Of a DNA stretch of 29,146 nucleotides, positions 21,041 through 29,146 are shown piece after piece (within the stretch, counting starts at the first letter, position 1; the number at the start of each line of letters is the position of its first letter). A program made the position numbers and the translations under genes. Under the pieces are notes generated by a model, which did no database searches, was not told the DNA's origin, and was given only the letters and a program-made list of their open reading frames with translations. The stretch is from NCBI GenBank assembly GCA_051744245.1, contig JBNJCV010000016.1, forward strand, positions 1 through 29,146, given 5' to 3'. This stretch comes from M55B165 sp051744245 (GTDB lineage Bacteria; Actinomycetota; Humimicrobiia; Humimicrobiales; Humimicrobiaceae).

Positions 21041-21958
21041 ATGGTTATTCGTAAGTCAGATTATGAAAATTATGATTATAGGGAATTTTGGAAGAATGAA
21101 AAAAGGAAATATGAAGATTCCTCAGAAAGAATTGCTTTAAGGAAATTATTATTGCCGATTAAAAATAATGGCAAACTATTTGTTGATATAGGATGTGGGT
21201 ATGGAAGACTGTTTAACGAGTATAAATATTTTGAGAAAATAATCCTAATTGATTATTCCCTAAAAAACCTAAAAAATGCCAGGAGGCATATAAGTAGGTA
21301 CTTAGAATTTGATAGGGAAAAATTGCAAAATATTCATTTCATAGTAGCTGATGCAACCAACCTTCCACTTAAGGCAAATGTAGCTGATGTGGTACTTACG
21401 GTTAGAGTGGTTCATCATATTAGCAATGTTGAAAAATATTTTAATGAAATTTCTAGAATTATAAAAAGCGGGGGCACTATTATCTTAGAGTTTGCCAATA
21501 AAAGAAATACAAAAAATATTTTAAGGACTTTGATCGGCAGGATGGATACCAGCGCTTTCAATCTGGAGCCCTCGCAAGTGGGAGAGACCATACTTAATTA
21601 TCATCCAAGATATATCTATAATTTTCTAAAGGAAAGGGAATTTGGTGTTGAAAAAGTAATAAGTGTTTCTAATCTAAGGCTCCCCATAATAAAGAAAATT
21701 GTTAGCCATAAAATTTTGGTGTTTTTTGAGAATATATTTCAGTACCTTTTTTCTTTCCTGTCTTTGGGGCCCAGCATCTTTTTAAAAGCAAAATGCCGAC
21801 ATGGTAACCAGAAATCCGCAAGAGGGAATAAGATATCCGAAATCTTAATTTGCCCCAATTGCGGCAGCAGCCTTTCTATTGAAAAAAATAAAATTATCTG
21901 CAGCGGTTGCGGTAAGGTTTTTCAGGAGGAAGAAGGCATATTTAACCTGAAAATTTAA
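21041..21958 (+). CDS. SAM-dependent methyltransferase with C-terminal zinc ribbon
   Basis: A 305-residue class I methyltransferase. SAM-binding motif I is FVDIGCGYGRLF (47-58); motif II is LIDYS; then VADATNLPLKANVADVVLTVRVVHH (split across the post-I region), with IKSGGTIILEFANKRN typical of Methyltransf_11/UbiE-like enzymes. The C-terminal 38 residues form a separate small domain with two CxxC knuckles (Cys271, Cys274, Cys287, Cys290) and end EEEGIFNLKI, the pattern of Trm112/YcaR-like zinc ribbons. In many organisms that partner is a separate protein activating several methyltransferases; here it is fused. The substrate is unknown. ATG 21041 follows GAGGGA and is 7 nt after ychF. Confidence 0.85.
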   Translation: MVIRKSDYENYDYREFWKNEKRKYEDSSERIALRKLLLPIKNNGKLFVDIGCGYGRLFNEYKYFEKIILIDYSLKNLKNARRHISRYLEFDREKLQNIHFIVADATNLPLKANVADVVLTVRVVHHISNVEKYFNEISRIIKSGGTIILEFANKRNTKNILRTLIGRMDTSAFNLEPSQVGETILNYHPRYIYNFLKEREFGVEKVISVSNLRLPIIKKIVSHKILVFFENIFQYLFSFLSLGPSIFLKAKCRHGNQKSARGNKISEILICPNCGSSLSIEKNKIICSGCGKVFQEEEGIFNLKI

Positions 21959-21973
21959 TAATAGTTATGATTA

Positions 21974-22002
21974 TTGTAAAATTTGGTCCTGTTTGTTACA
22001 AT
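21974..22002 (+). promoter_or_regulatory. Possible rex promoter
   Basis: TTGTAA (21974-21979) and TACAAT (21997-22002) are 17 nt apart, about 30 nt before the rex ATG. The -10 lies in TTGTTACAATTGTGCTACAA, which has TTGT and ACAA half-site-like ends but does not match the 18-bp Rex operator spacing. Confidence 0.4.
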
Positions 22003-22032
22003 TGTGCTACAAAGTAAAGTTTTTAGATAAAA

Positions 22033-22680
22033 ATGAATATTATGAATGATAAAATTTATTCTGAGGGAATAATTTCTAGGTTATCCCAATATCTAAAATA
22101 TATTGTGCAGCTAAAAGAATTGGGTAAAAGAACGGTGACTTCAAAAGAAATAAGCAAAAATACGAAAGTTAACAGTGCCGAAGTTAGGAGGGACTTGATA
22201 TATTTTGGTATTAAAGGCAAAAGGGGCGTTGGCTTTAATATTGATGAATTAATAAACTCTTTTAACAGCATACTTGGTTATGATAAGGTAGTAAGACTCG
22301 TGCTTATCGGGGCTGGAAACTTAGGTAAGGCAATCCTTAATTACAAAATGTTGGACAGGTTCGGATTTAAGATAGAGAACGTGTTTGACAATGATTCAAG
22401 GGTAATTGGTAGAGAAATATCTGGCCATAAAGTCTTAGATATATATCAAATTAAAAAAGTAATAAAAGAAAAGGGTATCGAAATAGCAATACTGGCTGTC
22501 CCACCTCATTCAGCGCAAAGGGTTACTAATATGCTTACTGATGCTGGCATAAAGGTAATAATTAATTACACTTCTGTACCCATAAAAGCACCTCCTGAGG
22601 TAAATATCCAAACCACAGATCCTATTGAAAAATTATTACACACTTTGTATTATTTATCACATACGGGTTATGCAAAATAA
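22033..22680 (+). CDS. rex: Redox-sensing transcriptional repressor Rex
   Basis: Rex binds operators when NAD is high and leaves when NADH rises, so it controls fermentation and respiration genes. This 215-residue protein has the N-terminal winged helix (GIISRLSQYLKYIVQL; SKEISKNTKVNSAEVRRDL; YFGIKGKRGVGF) and a Rossmann domain with LIGAGNLGKAI (91-101) and FDNDSRVIGREI. AILAVPPHSAQRV and the swapped C-terminal helix (DPIEKLLHTLYYL) follow. All family blocks are present. ATG 22033 or ATG 22042 could be the start; neither has a strong ribosome binding site. It indicates an anaerobic or facultative lifestyle. Confidence 0.95.
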   Translation: MNIMNDKIYSEGIISRLSQYLKYIVQLKELGKRTVTSKEISKNTKVNSAEVRRDLIYFGIKGKRGVGFNIDELINSFNSILGYDKVVRLVLIGAGNLGKAILNYKMLDRFGFKIENVFDNDSRVIGREISGHKVLDIYQIKKVIKEKGIEIAILAVPPHSAQRVTNMLTDAGIKVIINYTSVPIKAPPEVNIQTTDPIEKLLHTLYYLSHTGYAK

Positions 22681-22694
22681 TTATTTAATTTCCT

Positions 22695-23540
22695 ATGAAT
22701 AAAATTAGAGGTTGCTTTATAACTATAGTTATTATTGTTTTTCTTTCAGCTATTGTATTTTTATGTGTTTCTTTTCCCCAAAACCAACAAAAAGGCGGGG
22801 GATCACTATTTTCTCCATCCAGGGATTTGCTTTTCCTGGGGCTTGATGAGCGTGAGGACAGTGGAGAATTTAAAGGAAGAACAGACACCATATTAATTTT
22901 ACATATTGGAGGCTGGGGCAAAAAGGACTCCCTTATATCCATACCCAGGGACACAAGAGTAGACCTTGAAGGTCATGGTTGGAATAAAATAAATGCTGCG
23001 TATGTTTATGGTGGGGTGGATATGATCGAGGGCGAAATACATGAGCTAACCGCCATTAATATTGACAGGACGATGATAGTTAATTTTGATGGTTTTAAGC
23101 GCATAATTGATATACTAGGAGGGGTAGAAATTGAAGTTACAGAACCTATGCATGATCCTTTGTCTGGGGCAGATTTTGAACCTGGCACTTATAACATGGA
23201 TGGGGAGCAGGCTTTATCTTTTGCCCGGTGCAGGGCTACCGCCAGGGCAGATATAGATAGGATTGGCAGGCAGCAATATATTATAAAAGAAATAATAAGA
23301 CAAAAGGCCAATATTGCAATAATCCCTAAGTTGCCTCAAATAATCAAGGTTTTAAACGAGGAAACAGTTTCGGATTTCTCCTTGTATGATTACTTTGCTA
23401 TAAGCTTGATAATGCTATTTTCAAGTGAGGATTTAGACAGGGTTATTATACCAACGGAGCCTGCAAATATAGACGGGGTTAGTTACCTGATTGCCAACGA
23501 AGAAGAAGTAAAAGAGTTTCTGGAGCCTTATATTAAGTGA
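22695..23540 (+). CDS. LytR-CpsA-Psr (LCP) family cell-wall ligase
   Basis: LCP proteins transfer lipid-linked glycopolymers such as teichoic acids or capsule onto peptidoglycan outside the membrane. The 281 residues comprise an N-terminal membrane anchor (7-27: CFITIVIIVFLSAIVFLCVS) and the LCP domain. Conserved charged residues are visible: Arg62 and Asp64 in GRTDTILILHI, Arg85 and Asp86 in SIPRDTRVD, Lys98 in NKINAAYVYGG, and DRIGRQQYIIKEI. The fold motif NFDGFKRIIDILGGVEIEV is present. It lacks the longer C-terminal domain of some LCP proteins. Its presence supports a Gram-positive style wall. It begins 14 nt after rex. Confidence 0.93.
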   Translation: MNKIRGCFITIVIIVFLSAIVFLCVSFPQNQQKGGGSLFSPSRDLLFLGLDEREDSGEFKGRTDTILILHIGGWGKKDSLISIPRDTRVDLEGHGWNKINAAYVYGGVDMIEGEIHELTAINIDRTMIVNFDGFKRIIDILGGVEIEVTEPMHDPLSGADFEPGTYNMDGEQALSFARCRATARADIDRIGRQQYIIKEIIRQKANIAIIPKLPQIIKVLNEETVSDFSLYDYFAISLIMLFSSEDLDRVIIPTEPANIDGVSYLIANEEEVKEFLEPYIK

Positions 23541-23613
23541 TTAATTATTTTAGTTAAAATTTTAGCATTGTTTATGTTAATATAATTAATAAATTTAATA
23601 ACATAAAGGTTAG

Positions 23614-23934
23614 GTGATAAAATTGGCAGGGCCACCAATTAGTATAGCTAATTTATCTTTTTTAAATGAGAATGACAATTTTTTAATCCAGGTTTCAGAG
23701 AAATCAAAGAAATTAGGTGACTTTATAAAAAAAGAAATTCCTACTACCGAAAAGGCATGGATCCCAGATTTAAAAAGCTGGGAGATACACAAGAAGTGGC
23801 TTCAAAAAGTAAGTGATATTTGTAGAGAGGATTACGACCAGGTATTTTTTGATTTCAATGAAGAACTGTATGATCTTCATAATGAAGAGAACTACCAAAA
23901 ATTCAGGGAAAAAATTATAGAAGAGTTAATGTAG
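23614..23934 (+). CDS. Hypothetical protein
   Basis: I do not recognise this family. The 106-residue protein is soluble, with no signal or membrane segment. A central block EKAWIPDLKSWEIHKKWLQKV, with three spaced tryptophans (split at about 49-64), is followed by an acidic helix ending NYQKFREKIIEELM. The pattern W-x-P-x3-K-x-W-x-I recalls small domains that occur in helicase-associated and phage-type proteins, but that is a faint resemblance. The start may be GTG 23614 (AAAGG 4 nt before) or TTG 23623 (AGGTGA 5 nt before). A TATAAT at 23581-23586 could be its promoter. It lies between the LCP gene and purB, 50 nt before purB. Confidence 0.65.
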   Translation: MIKLAGPPISIANLSFLNENDNFLIQVSEKSKKLGDFIKKEIPTTEKAWIPDLKSWEIHKKWLQKVSDICREDYDQVFFDFNEELYDLHNEENYQKFREKIIEELM

Positions 23935-23983
23935 CTTTTTCTTTTTTCGCAATAATTTAATATTCTTAGACAGAGGTTATTTT

Positions 23984-25294
23984 ATGATTACAAGATATAC
24001 ATTAAAAGAAATGGGTGCGGTTTGGGAAGATTACAATAAATTTTCCAAATGGCTGGAAGTAGAAAAGGCAGTATGCAAAGTGCAGGCCGAGCTTGGTATT
24101 ATTCCAGAAGGAGCGGCAAAAGAGATAATAGAGAAGGGGAAATTTGACCTGGAAAAAATAGCTGAAATAGAATCCAAAACTCATCATGACGTTATAGCTT
24201 TTATTACCAACGTGTCTTCATATATAGGTGAGGCCTCAAAATATTTGCATTACGGATTAACTTCTTCTGATGTGGGAGATACAGCTTTATGTTTGCAGAT
24301 AATGGATGCAACCAGAATTATCGAAAAAAAAGTTAAAAAAATGGTTGGCCTATTAAAAAAGCAGGCTAAAGAGCATGCACACACTATAATGGTAGGCAGG
24401 ACCCATGGAATTCACGCAGAACCCACTACTTTAGGTATGAAATTTTGCATGTATTGTTTTGAAATGTACCGGAACCTTAAAAGAATAGAAGACGTTAGGG
24501 AGGTTATGAGAATTGGGAAAATATCCGGCGCAGTTGGCACTTATGCCAATACTTCTCCCCAGGTGGAGAGTAAAGTTTGTAAAATACTGGGGTTAAAGCC
24601 CGCCCCCATCTCAACCCAAATAATCCAAAGGGACAGGCATGCAGAACTGTTATCTGTACTTGGAATCTGTGGTGCAACATTAGAGAAAATTGCATTGGAG
24701 GTTAGGAATCTGCAAAGAACTGATGTCCATGAAGTGGAAGAACCATTTGCACGGGGGCAGAAAGGTTCATCGGCAATGCCCCATAAAAAAAATCCCATTA
24801 TTTGTGAGAGGATTTGTGGTCTGGCAAGGATTTTAAGGTCAAACATGATAGCGGGAGTTGAAAATATTGCCCTTTGGCATGAACGGGATATATCGCATTC
24901 TTCTGCGGAGAGAATTATAATTCCTGATAGCTTTATACTTCTTGATTATTTACTGGAAAAAACCATGTTTGTAGTAGATGGGTTGAGAGTGTATGAATCT
25001 AATATGCAAGAGAATTTAATGAAATATGGGGGAATAATATTTTCTCAGCGGGTTTTACTGGCCTTAATTGAGAAAGGTATGAGCAGAGATGAAGCTTATG
25101 GTTTAGTCCAGAAGACTGCCATGGATGCCTGGGAAAGCTCGGGAAGCTTTAAGGAAAACATACTTGCAGCAGAGGACATAGCATCTTTTATAAGTAAAGA
25201 AGAATTAGAAAAACTATTTGATGTTAATTATCATTTGAGGTATATTGATGAGGTTTTGGGTAGGCTCGATGGAATAAGAATTAAGCAGGATTAA
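23984..25294 (+). CDS. purB: Adenylosuccinate lyase
   Basis: PurB splits fumarate from SAICAR in IMP synthesis and from adenylosuccinate in AMP synthesis. The 436-residue length is standard for the bacterial tetramer. Motifs are KTHHDVIAFI, YGLTSSDVGDTA, GRTHGIHAEPTT with the catalytic His, and the flexible signature loop GSSAMPHKKNP (261-271) holding the catalytic serine. NIALWHERDISHSSAERI and the C-terminal helical domain follow. The start ATG 23984 has AGAGG upstream. It heads a purine gene group; the next intact purine gene, purF, begins about 310 nt downstream, after a decayed stretch. Confidence 0.96.
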   Translation: MITRYTLKEMGAVWEDYNKFSKWLEVEKAVCKVQAELGIIPEGAAKEIIEKGKFDLEKIAEIESKTHHDVIAFITNVSSYIGEASKYLHYGLTSSDVGDTALCLQIMDATRIIEKKVKKMVGLLKKQAKEHAHTIMVGRTHGIHAEPTTLGMKFCMYCFEMYRNLKRIEDVREVMRIGKISGAVGTYANTSPQVESKVCKILGLKPAPISTQIIQRDRHAELLSVLGICGATLEKIALEVRNLQRTDVHEVEEPFARGQKGSSAMPHKKNPIICERICGLARILRSNMIAGVENIALWHERDISHSSAERIIIPDSFILLDYLLEKTMFVVDGLRVYESNMQENLMKYGGIIFSQRVLLALIEKGMSRDEAYGLVQKTAMDAWESSGSFKENILAAEDIASFISKEELEKLFDVNYHLRYIDEVLGRLDGIRIKQD

Positions 25295-25444
25295 TCATGT
25301 TAAGCCTAGATGCCTAAGTTATTAGCTAAGTATTGTATTCTTGGCAATGTTGGTGCTAATATTTATATTGAAATATGGCGGTCATGGATATTATGCTTTT
25401 AAATGGAAGACCAGTTAAGAATTATAATACATGCCGGGAATTAA

Positions 25445-25525
25445 AATTTAGATATAACTGAGCAAAGATGTAAAAAATACAATATTCCTTTTAATCTTTT
25501 AGGGCAGGTTGGGAGAGCAAGTTAA
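25445..25525 (+). pseudogene. Protein-like remnant between purB and purF
   Basis: The 311-nt gap between purB and purF (25295-25605) has no intact gene but contains coding-like fragments. One open stretch (25445-25525) reads NLDITEQRCKKYNIPFNL then LGQVGRAS. The pattern C-K-K-x-N-I-P-x4-G-x-V-G resembles the C-terminal AIRS-type segment of PurL, which often precedes purF in purine operons. A second fragment (about 25326-25418, another frame) has a hydrophobic run AMLVLIFILKYGG. Neither has a plausible full gene around it. A degraded purL end is a guess from pattern and position. Weak -10-like boxes (TATAAT 25569-25574; GATAAT 25583-25588) may serve purF. Confidence 0.25.
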
Positions 25526-25605
25526 ATACTGGTAAAAAAGGTTTGAAAAGAAAACGGTCAAGCAGCCATATAATAACAGTATGATAATCAGGTAGTTTGA
25601 TATAT

Positions 25606-27042
25606 ATGTTTAATTTAAAAAAAATAAATGAAAAATGTGGAGTTTTTGGTATATATGCGCCTGGGAAAAATGTAGCTGAGATAATATTTTATGGCCTTCA
25701 GGCTCTTCAGCATAGGGGCCAGGAGAGTGCGGGCATAGCTGTATCTGATGGGGATAATATACTGATATTTAAGGATCTTGGATTAGTGTCCCAGGTTTTT
25801 AATGAAAAAAACCTTGCACCACTGCAGGGCAATTTAGGAATTGGCCATACCCGTTATTCAACTAAAGGTATGAATATCTGGAAAAATTCTCAGCCCCTCT
25901 ACAGAATGTTTAAAAATGAAAGTTTTGCTATTGTCCATAACGGTAACCTTATAAATTCTGAAAAAATCAGAAGCGAATTGATTAAAAAGGGCTCTGTTTT
26001 CGAAACTACTACAGATACCGAAGTAATAGCGTCACTTATTGAAAGTTCTGACCGGGATAATATAGAGGATGCTATAAAAGATGCTACTTACAAGATCAAG
26101 GGCTCGTACTCCATGGTTTTCCTTACCAAGGATAAGGTAATAGGGGTAAGAGATCCCCATGGATTCAGGCCAATGGTGCTTGGCGAGACGGAGAATAGCT
26201 ATATTATTGCTTCTGAAACTTGCGCTCTGGATATTATAGAAGCTTCATTGGTGAGGGAAATTGACCCTGGGGAAATTCTAATAATAGATGAAAATGGACT
26301 GAGGTCGCAAATGCTTCTTCCTGTTGACAGGAAATCCATGTGTGTATTTGAGCTTATTTATTTTGCAAGACCCGACAGCTATATTCATGGCAAAAACATG
26401 TTTGAAGTCAGGCATAAAATGGGCAGGGAGCTGGCAAAAGAATCGCCTGCTGATGCTGATATAGTTATTTCCGTTCCTGATTCAGGGACGCCTGCGGCTA
26501 TTGGTTATTCTGTAGAATCAGGAATACCATTTGCTGAAGGTTTTATAAAGAACAGGTATATAGGTAGGACTTTCATTCAACCCAGCGAGGAAATCAGGGA
26601 AATTGGGGTAAGGCTAAAACTAAACCCCTTAAAAGATATTATTAAGGGTAAAAGGCTAGTAGTTGTTGATGATTCTATTGTCAGGGGCAATACTTCCAGG
26701 CAAATAGTGAAAGTCCTTTATAATGCAGGGGCAAAAGAGATACATATGCGGATAAGTTCTCCGCCCTTGTTGTATCCCTGCTATTATGGAATTGATATGG
26801 CCTCAAAACAAGAATTTATAGCCAACCATAAAACTATAGAGGATATAAGGAAGTATCTAAATGTTACTAGCTTAAAGTATTTGACCATAGAGGGACTGGT
26901 TAATGCAATTGGCGAACCTAAAGATTCTTTTTGCTTTGCCTGCTTTAATGGTCATTACCCAGTAGATATACCCAAAAACTTCCATTATGATAAATTTTCT
27001 TTAGATAGGAATAAGAAAGTATCTTCAAATGCCCGAAGATAA
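25606..27042 (+). CDS. purF: Amidophosphoribosyltransferase
   Basis: PurF makes 5-phosphoribosylamine from PRPP and glutamine, the committed step of purine synthesis. From ATG 25606 the protein is 478 residues with a 10-residue propeptide before the nucleophile Cys11 (NEKCGVFGIYAPG). This resembles the Bacillus-type enzyme, which is processed and carries a 4Fe-4S cluster. The cluster cysteines are visible in SMCVFELIYFARPDS, LLYPCYYGID and CFACFNGHYP. The glutaminase domain has LQHRGQESAGIA and GHTRYSTKG; the PRTase domain has VVVDDSIVRGNTSRQI. TTG 25597 would add only 3 residues. The cluster makes the enzyme oxygen-sensitive, in keeping with an anaerobe. It overlaps purM by 14 nt. Confidence 0.96.
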   Translation: MFNLKKINEKCGVFGIYAPGKNVAEIIFYGLQALQHRGQESAGIAVSDGDNILIFKDLGLVSQVFNEKNLAPLQGNLGIGHTRYSTKGMNIWKNSQPLYRMFKNESFAIVHNGNLINSEKIRSELIKKGSVFETTTDTEVIASLIESSDRDNIEDAIKDATYKIKGSYSMVFLTKDKVIGVRDPHGFRPMVLGETENSYIIASETCALDIIEASLVREIDPGEILIIDENGLRSQMLLPVDRKSMCVFELIYFARPDSYIHGKNMFEVRHKMGRELAKESPADADIVISVPDSGTPAAIGYSVESGIPFAEGFIKNRYIGRTFIQPSEEIREIGVRLKLNPLKDIIKGKRLVVVDDSIVRGNTSRQIVKVLYNAGAKEIHMRISSPPLLYPCYYGIDMASKQEFIANHKTIEDIRKYLNVTSLKYLTIEGLVNAIGEPKDSFCFACFNGHYPVDIPKNFHYDKFSLDRNKKVSSNARR

Positions 27043-28090
27043 AAAAAATAATTTTTCTTATAAAAAAGCAGGCGTAGACATAGATAAGGCCACGGAAACA
27101 TTAAAGTCAGTAACTGAATCCATAACTTCTACTTTTAATAAGAATGTGTTAAATGACCTAAGCTCCTTCGGAGGGTTATTTAAACTGGACCTAAATAAAT
27201 TTTCCTGCCCTGTACTGATATCTTCAACTGATGGAGTAGGCACTAAAATCCTGCTAGCCAAAGAGAGTGGAAAGTATGGCGGGCTGGGCCAGGATTTAGT
27301 GGCAATGTGCATAAATGATATAATCTGCGGTGGAGCAAAACCCCTGTTTTTCCTTGATTACATTGCCTGCGGAAAAATAAAGCAGGAAATTATAAAGCAA
27401 ATAATAGCTTCAATTGCTGGTAGCTGTAAGATATGCGGAACTGCTTTGATAGGCGGAGAAACTGCAGAAATGCCCGGGATGTATGGCCAGGATGATATCG
27501 ATCTGGCAGGGTTTGTAGTGGGCATTGTTGATAAGGATAAATTAATAAACAAAGGTTTGGTAAGGGAAGGGGATATATTAATTGGAGTTTCCTCTTCAGG
27601 GGTTCACAGCAACGGCTTTTCTTTAGTCAGGGAAGTTATTAGAAGGCATAATTTAGATTTATCTAAAAAATTTAATAGTCTACAAGGGAAAAAACTGATA
27701 GACGTATTAATGGTTCCCACAAAGCTTTATTCTCCCTTCATAGAGGGCTTAACAAGGTTTGGAAAATTAAATATTCATGGTATTGCGCATATAACAGGAG
27801 GCGGGTTCTATGATAATATAGCGAGAATCTTGCCAGGTGACCTAGATGCAGAAATTAAGGTAGGAAGCTGGGATATTCATCCGGTTTTTAGTTTTTTAAA
27901 AGAAGAGGGCAATATCGCCATAAAAGAAATGTACCGGGTTTTCAATATGGGTATTGGCATGGTATTAATAATAAGCCCTGGAGACGTTGAACTGGTAAAA
28001 GAGGCGGCAGAAAATTTTGGGGAAAAAGTTTTTCAAATTGGGAAAATTATAAAAGGCAATGGTAAAGTAAGGATAAAATTTAATGGGTAG
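27029..28090 (+). CDS. purM: Phosphoribosylformylglycinamidine cyclo-ligase (AIR synthetase)
   Basis: PurM closes the imidazole ring, turning FGAM into AIR with ATP. The 353-residue length is normal. Motifs are YKKAGVDIDKATETL (12-26), ISSTDGVGTKILLA (ATP-binding), MCINDIICGGAKPLFFLDY, GGETAEMPGMYGQDDIDLAGF, SSSGVHSNGFSLVR and the C-terminal HITGGGFYDNI, FNMGIGMVL. All core motifs are kept. The gene starts within the last 14 nt of purF in another frame and overlaps purN by 8 nt, so the three are translated as a coupled set. Confidence 0.97.
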   Translation: MPEDKKNNFSYKKAGVDIDKATETLKSVTESITSTFNKNVLNDLSSFGGLFKLDLNKFSCPVLISSTDGVGTKILLAKESGKYGGLGQDLVAMCINDIICGGAKPLFFLDYIACGKIKQEIIKQIIASIAGSCKICGTALIGGETAEMPGMYGQDDIDLAGFVVGIVDKDKLINKGLVREGDILIGVSSSGVHSNGFSLVREVIRRHNLDLSKKFNSLQGKKLIDVLMVPTKLYSPFIEGLTRFGKLNIHGIAHITGGGFYDNIARILPGDLDAEIKVGSWDIHPVFSFLKEEGNIAIKEMYRVFNMGIGMVLIISPGDVELVKEAAENFGEKVFQIGKIIKGNGKVRIKFNG

Positions 28091-28691
28091 ATTAAAAAGG
28101 ATTGCAACTTTTGCTTCGGGTTATGGTTCTAACTTGCAGGCTATTATTGATTATTTTAAGAATAGCAATAATGTGGAAATCGGGCTTGTATTTAGCAATA
28201 ACCAAGGGGCTTATGCCTTAAAAAGAGCAGAAAATAGTAAGATAAAAAAATTTGTATTAGATTACCATAAATTTGACAGTAGGGAAGAGTATGACCGTGA
28301 AATTGCCAAAATCCTTATAACAGAAAGAATAGACCTAATTGTGTTAGCTGGATATATGCTGCTATTATCTGACTGGTTTGTAGACAAGTTTAGAAACAAA
28401 ATACTGAACATACATCCCTCTTTGCTGCCATCTTTTAAGGGTACCAATGGCATAAAGGATGCATTTGATTACGGGGTTAAAATTACAGGGGTTACGGTGC
28501 ACTTTGTAGACAAGAAATTGGATCATGGCCCTATAATTTTACAGAAAGAAGTAAACATTTTAAGTCAGGACAGCCTGGAAACTTTGGAAGAGAAAATACA
28601 TAAAGTGGAGCATGAGCTGTATCCTTTGGCTATACAATATTATTGTGAAGGCAGGCTGAAAATTAAGGAAAGAAAAGTAATAATAACTTAG
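28083..28691 (+). CDS. purN: Phosphoribosylglycinamide formyltransferase (GART)
   Basis: PurN transfers a formyl group from 10-formyl-tetrahydrofolate to GAR. The 202 residues include the phosphate-binding loop ATFASGYGSNLQAI; the family usually has Asn or another residue where Tyr stands here. Also present are VLAGYMLLLS, the catalytic region NIHPSLLPSFKG with the conserved Asn and His, and the catalytic Asp in KKLDHGPIILQKEV. It depends on the folate made by the fol genes at the other end of the window. The ATG lies inside the 3' end of purM (8 nt overlap) and purH follows after 17 nt. Confidence 0.96.
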   Translation: MGRLKRIATFASGYGSNLQAIIDYFKNSNNVEIGLVFSNNQGAYALKRAENSKIKKFVLDYHKFDSREEYDREIAKILITERIDLIVLAGYMLLLSDWFVDKFRNKILNIHPSLLPSFKGTNGIKDAFDYGVKITGVTVHFVDKKLDHGPIILQKEVNILSQDSLETLEEKIHKVEHELYPLAIQYYCEGRLKIKERKVIIT

Positions 28692-28708
28692 AGACAGGAG
28701 AAAAAAAT

Positions 28709-29146
28709 ATGGCAACTAAGGTTAAGAGGGCGCTGATAAGTGTATCTGATAAGAGGGGAATTGTAAATTTTGCCAGGGAACTGGACCAAATGAATGTTGA
28801 GATAATTTCTACTGGCGGTACATACAAAAAGATCAAAGATTCTGGAATAAAAGTTAAAAAAGTAGAGGAAATAACCGGTTTTGCTGAAATGATGGATGGG
28901 AGGGTAAAAACCCTCCACCCCTTCATTCACGGGGGGCTACTGGCAGATAGGAAAAATAGCAAGCACATGAGTGAGGTAAAGAAATTAGGCATTAGTTTAA
29001 TAGATATGGTAGTGGTAAATCTTTATCCTTTTCAGGAAACTGTATCTAAGCCTGATGTTAAGTTAGAAGAAGCAGTTGAGAATATAGATATTGGCGGACC
29101 TACCATGATCAGAAGTGCAGCCAAAAACTACAAAAGTGTGGCAGTA
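28709..29146 (+). CDS. purH: Bifunctional AICAR formyltransferase / IMP cyclohydrolase (5' part)
   Basis: PurH performs the last two steps to IMP. Only the first 146 codons are in the window, all within the N-terminal IMP cyclohydrolase domain. Visible motifs are RALISVSDKRGIVNFAREL (7-25), IISTGGTYKKIKD, the conserved MMDGRVKTLHPFIHGGLLADR and VVVNLYPFQETV. NIDIGGPTMIRSAAKNY precedes the window end. The start ATG 28709 has CAGGAG 8 nt upstream. The frame is open to the last base. The AICAR formyltransferase domain lies beyond the window. Confidence 0.96.
   Translation, partial: MATKVKRALISVSDKRGIVNFARELDQMNVEIISTGGTYKKIKDSGIKVKKVEEITGFAEMMDGRVKTLHPFIHGGLLADRKNSKHMSEVKKLGISLIDMVVVNLYPFQETVSKPDVKLEEAVENIDIGGPTMIRSAAKNYKSVAV

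Noticed and set aside
21991..22012. Rex operator upstream of rex
   Set aside because: TTGT and ACAA ends are present, but the spacing does not give the 18-bp inverted repeat typical of Rex sites.

Overview
The window is AT-rich bacterial chromosome with almost all genes on the + strand and tightly packed (many 1-26 nt overlaps). The gene set points to an anaerobic bacterium with a Gram-positive style envelope: Rex redox repressor, a 4Fe-4S type PurF, type III pantothenate kinase, an LCP cell-wall ligase, and a Tad/Flp pilus module with a Rv3654c-like minor pilin but no secretin. The order ftsH, folate genes, coaX recalls Actinobacteria and coaX-dus recalls Firmicutes. I cannot place it further from sequence alone; a low-GC uncultured lineage near these groups is a guess.

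Layout. 1-1912: the 3' end of ftsH, then a clearly decayed ferredoxin-type aldo/keto reductase. 1987-8292: a folate operon (folE, folP with an N-terminal extension, a folB-folK fusion), a MoeA-like protein that has lost most catalytic motifs, a small membrane protein, coaX, a tRNA-dihydrouridine synthase whose stop codon lies inside a tRNA-Pro(CGG) gene, and that tRNA. 8373-13341: an alpha/beta hydrolase, a small ferritin-like protein, an FGGY sugar kinase, a DtxR-family metalloregulator, a DUF192 protein, and glutamate dehydrogenase behind a strikingly structured leader. 13342-14028: no long gene, but a possible small transcription unit between two terminators and a decayed minus-strand fragment. 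14068-19543: the Tad pilus operon (cpaB, tadZ, tadA, tadB, tadC, flp, tadE, tadG-like). 19552-23934: a tail-less SSB, ychF, a methyltransferase with a C-terminal zinc ribbon, rex, an LCP protein and an unknown protein. 23984-29146: purine genes purB, purF, purM, purN and the start of purH, with a decayed stretch between purB and purF.

How the genes work together. folE-folP-folBK supply folate (FolE forms dihydroneopterin triphosphate; FolB, FolK and FolP carry it to dihydropteroate). Folate carries one-carbon units to PurN and PurH at the other end of the window. The Tad genes form one envelope-spanning machine that lacks its prepilin peptidase here. The best candidate for something undescribed is the gdh leader (about 11972-12088): one segment can pair either with an upstream repeat or with the gdh start codon itself, which is the geometry of a translational switch. 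A second oddity is the Flp pilin gene, which has two perfect Shine-Dalgarno sequences, each 8 nt from an isoleucine codon instead of ATG. No CRISPR array, insertion sequence or rRNA was seen.
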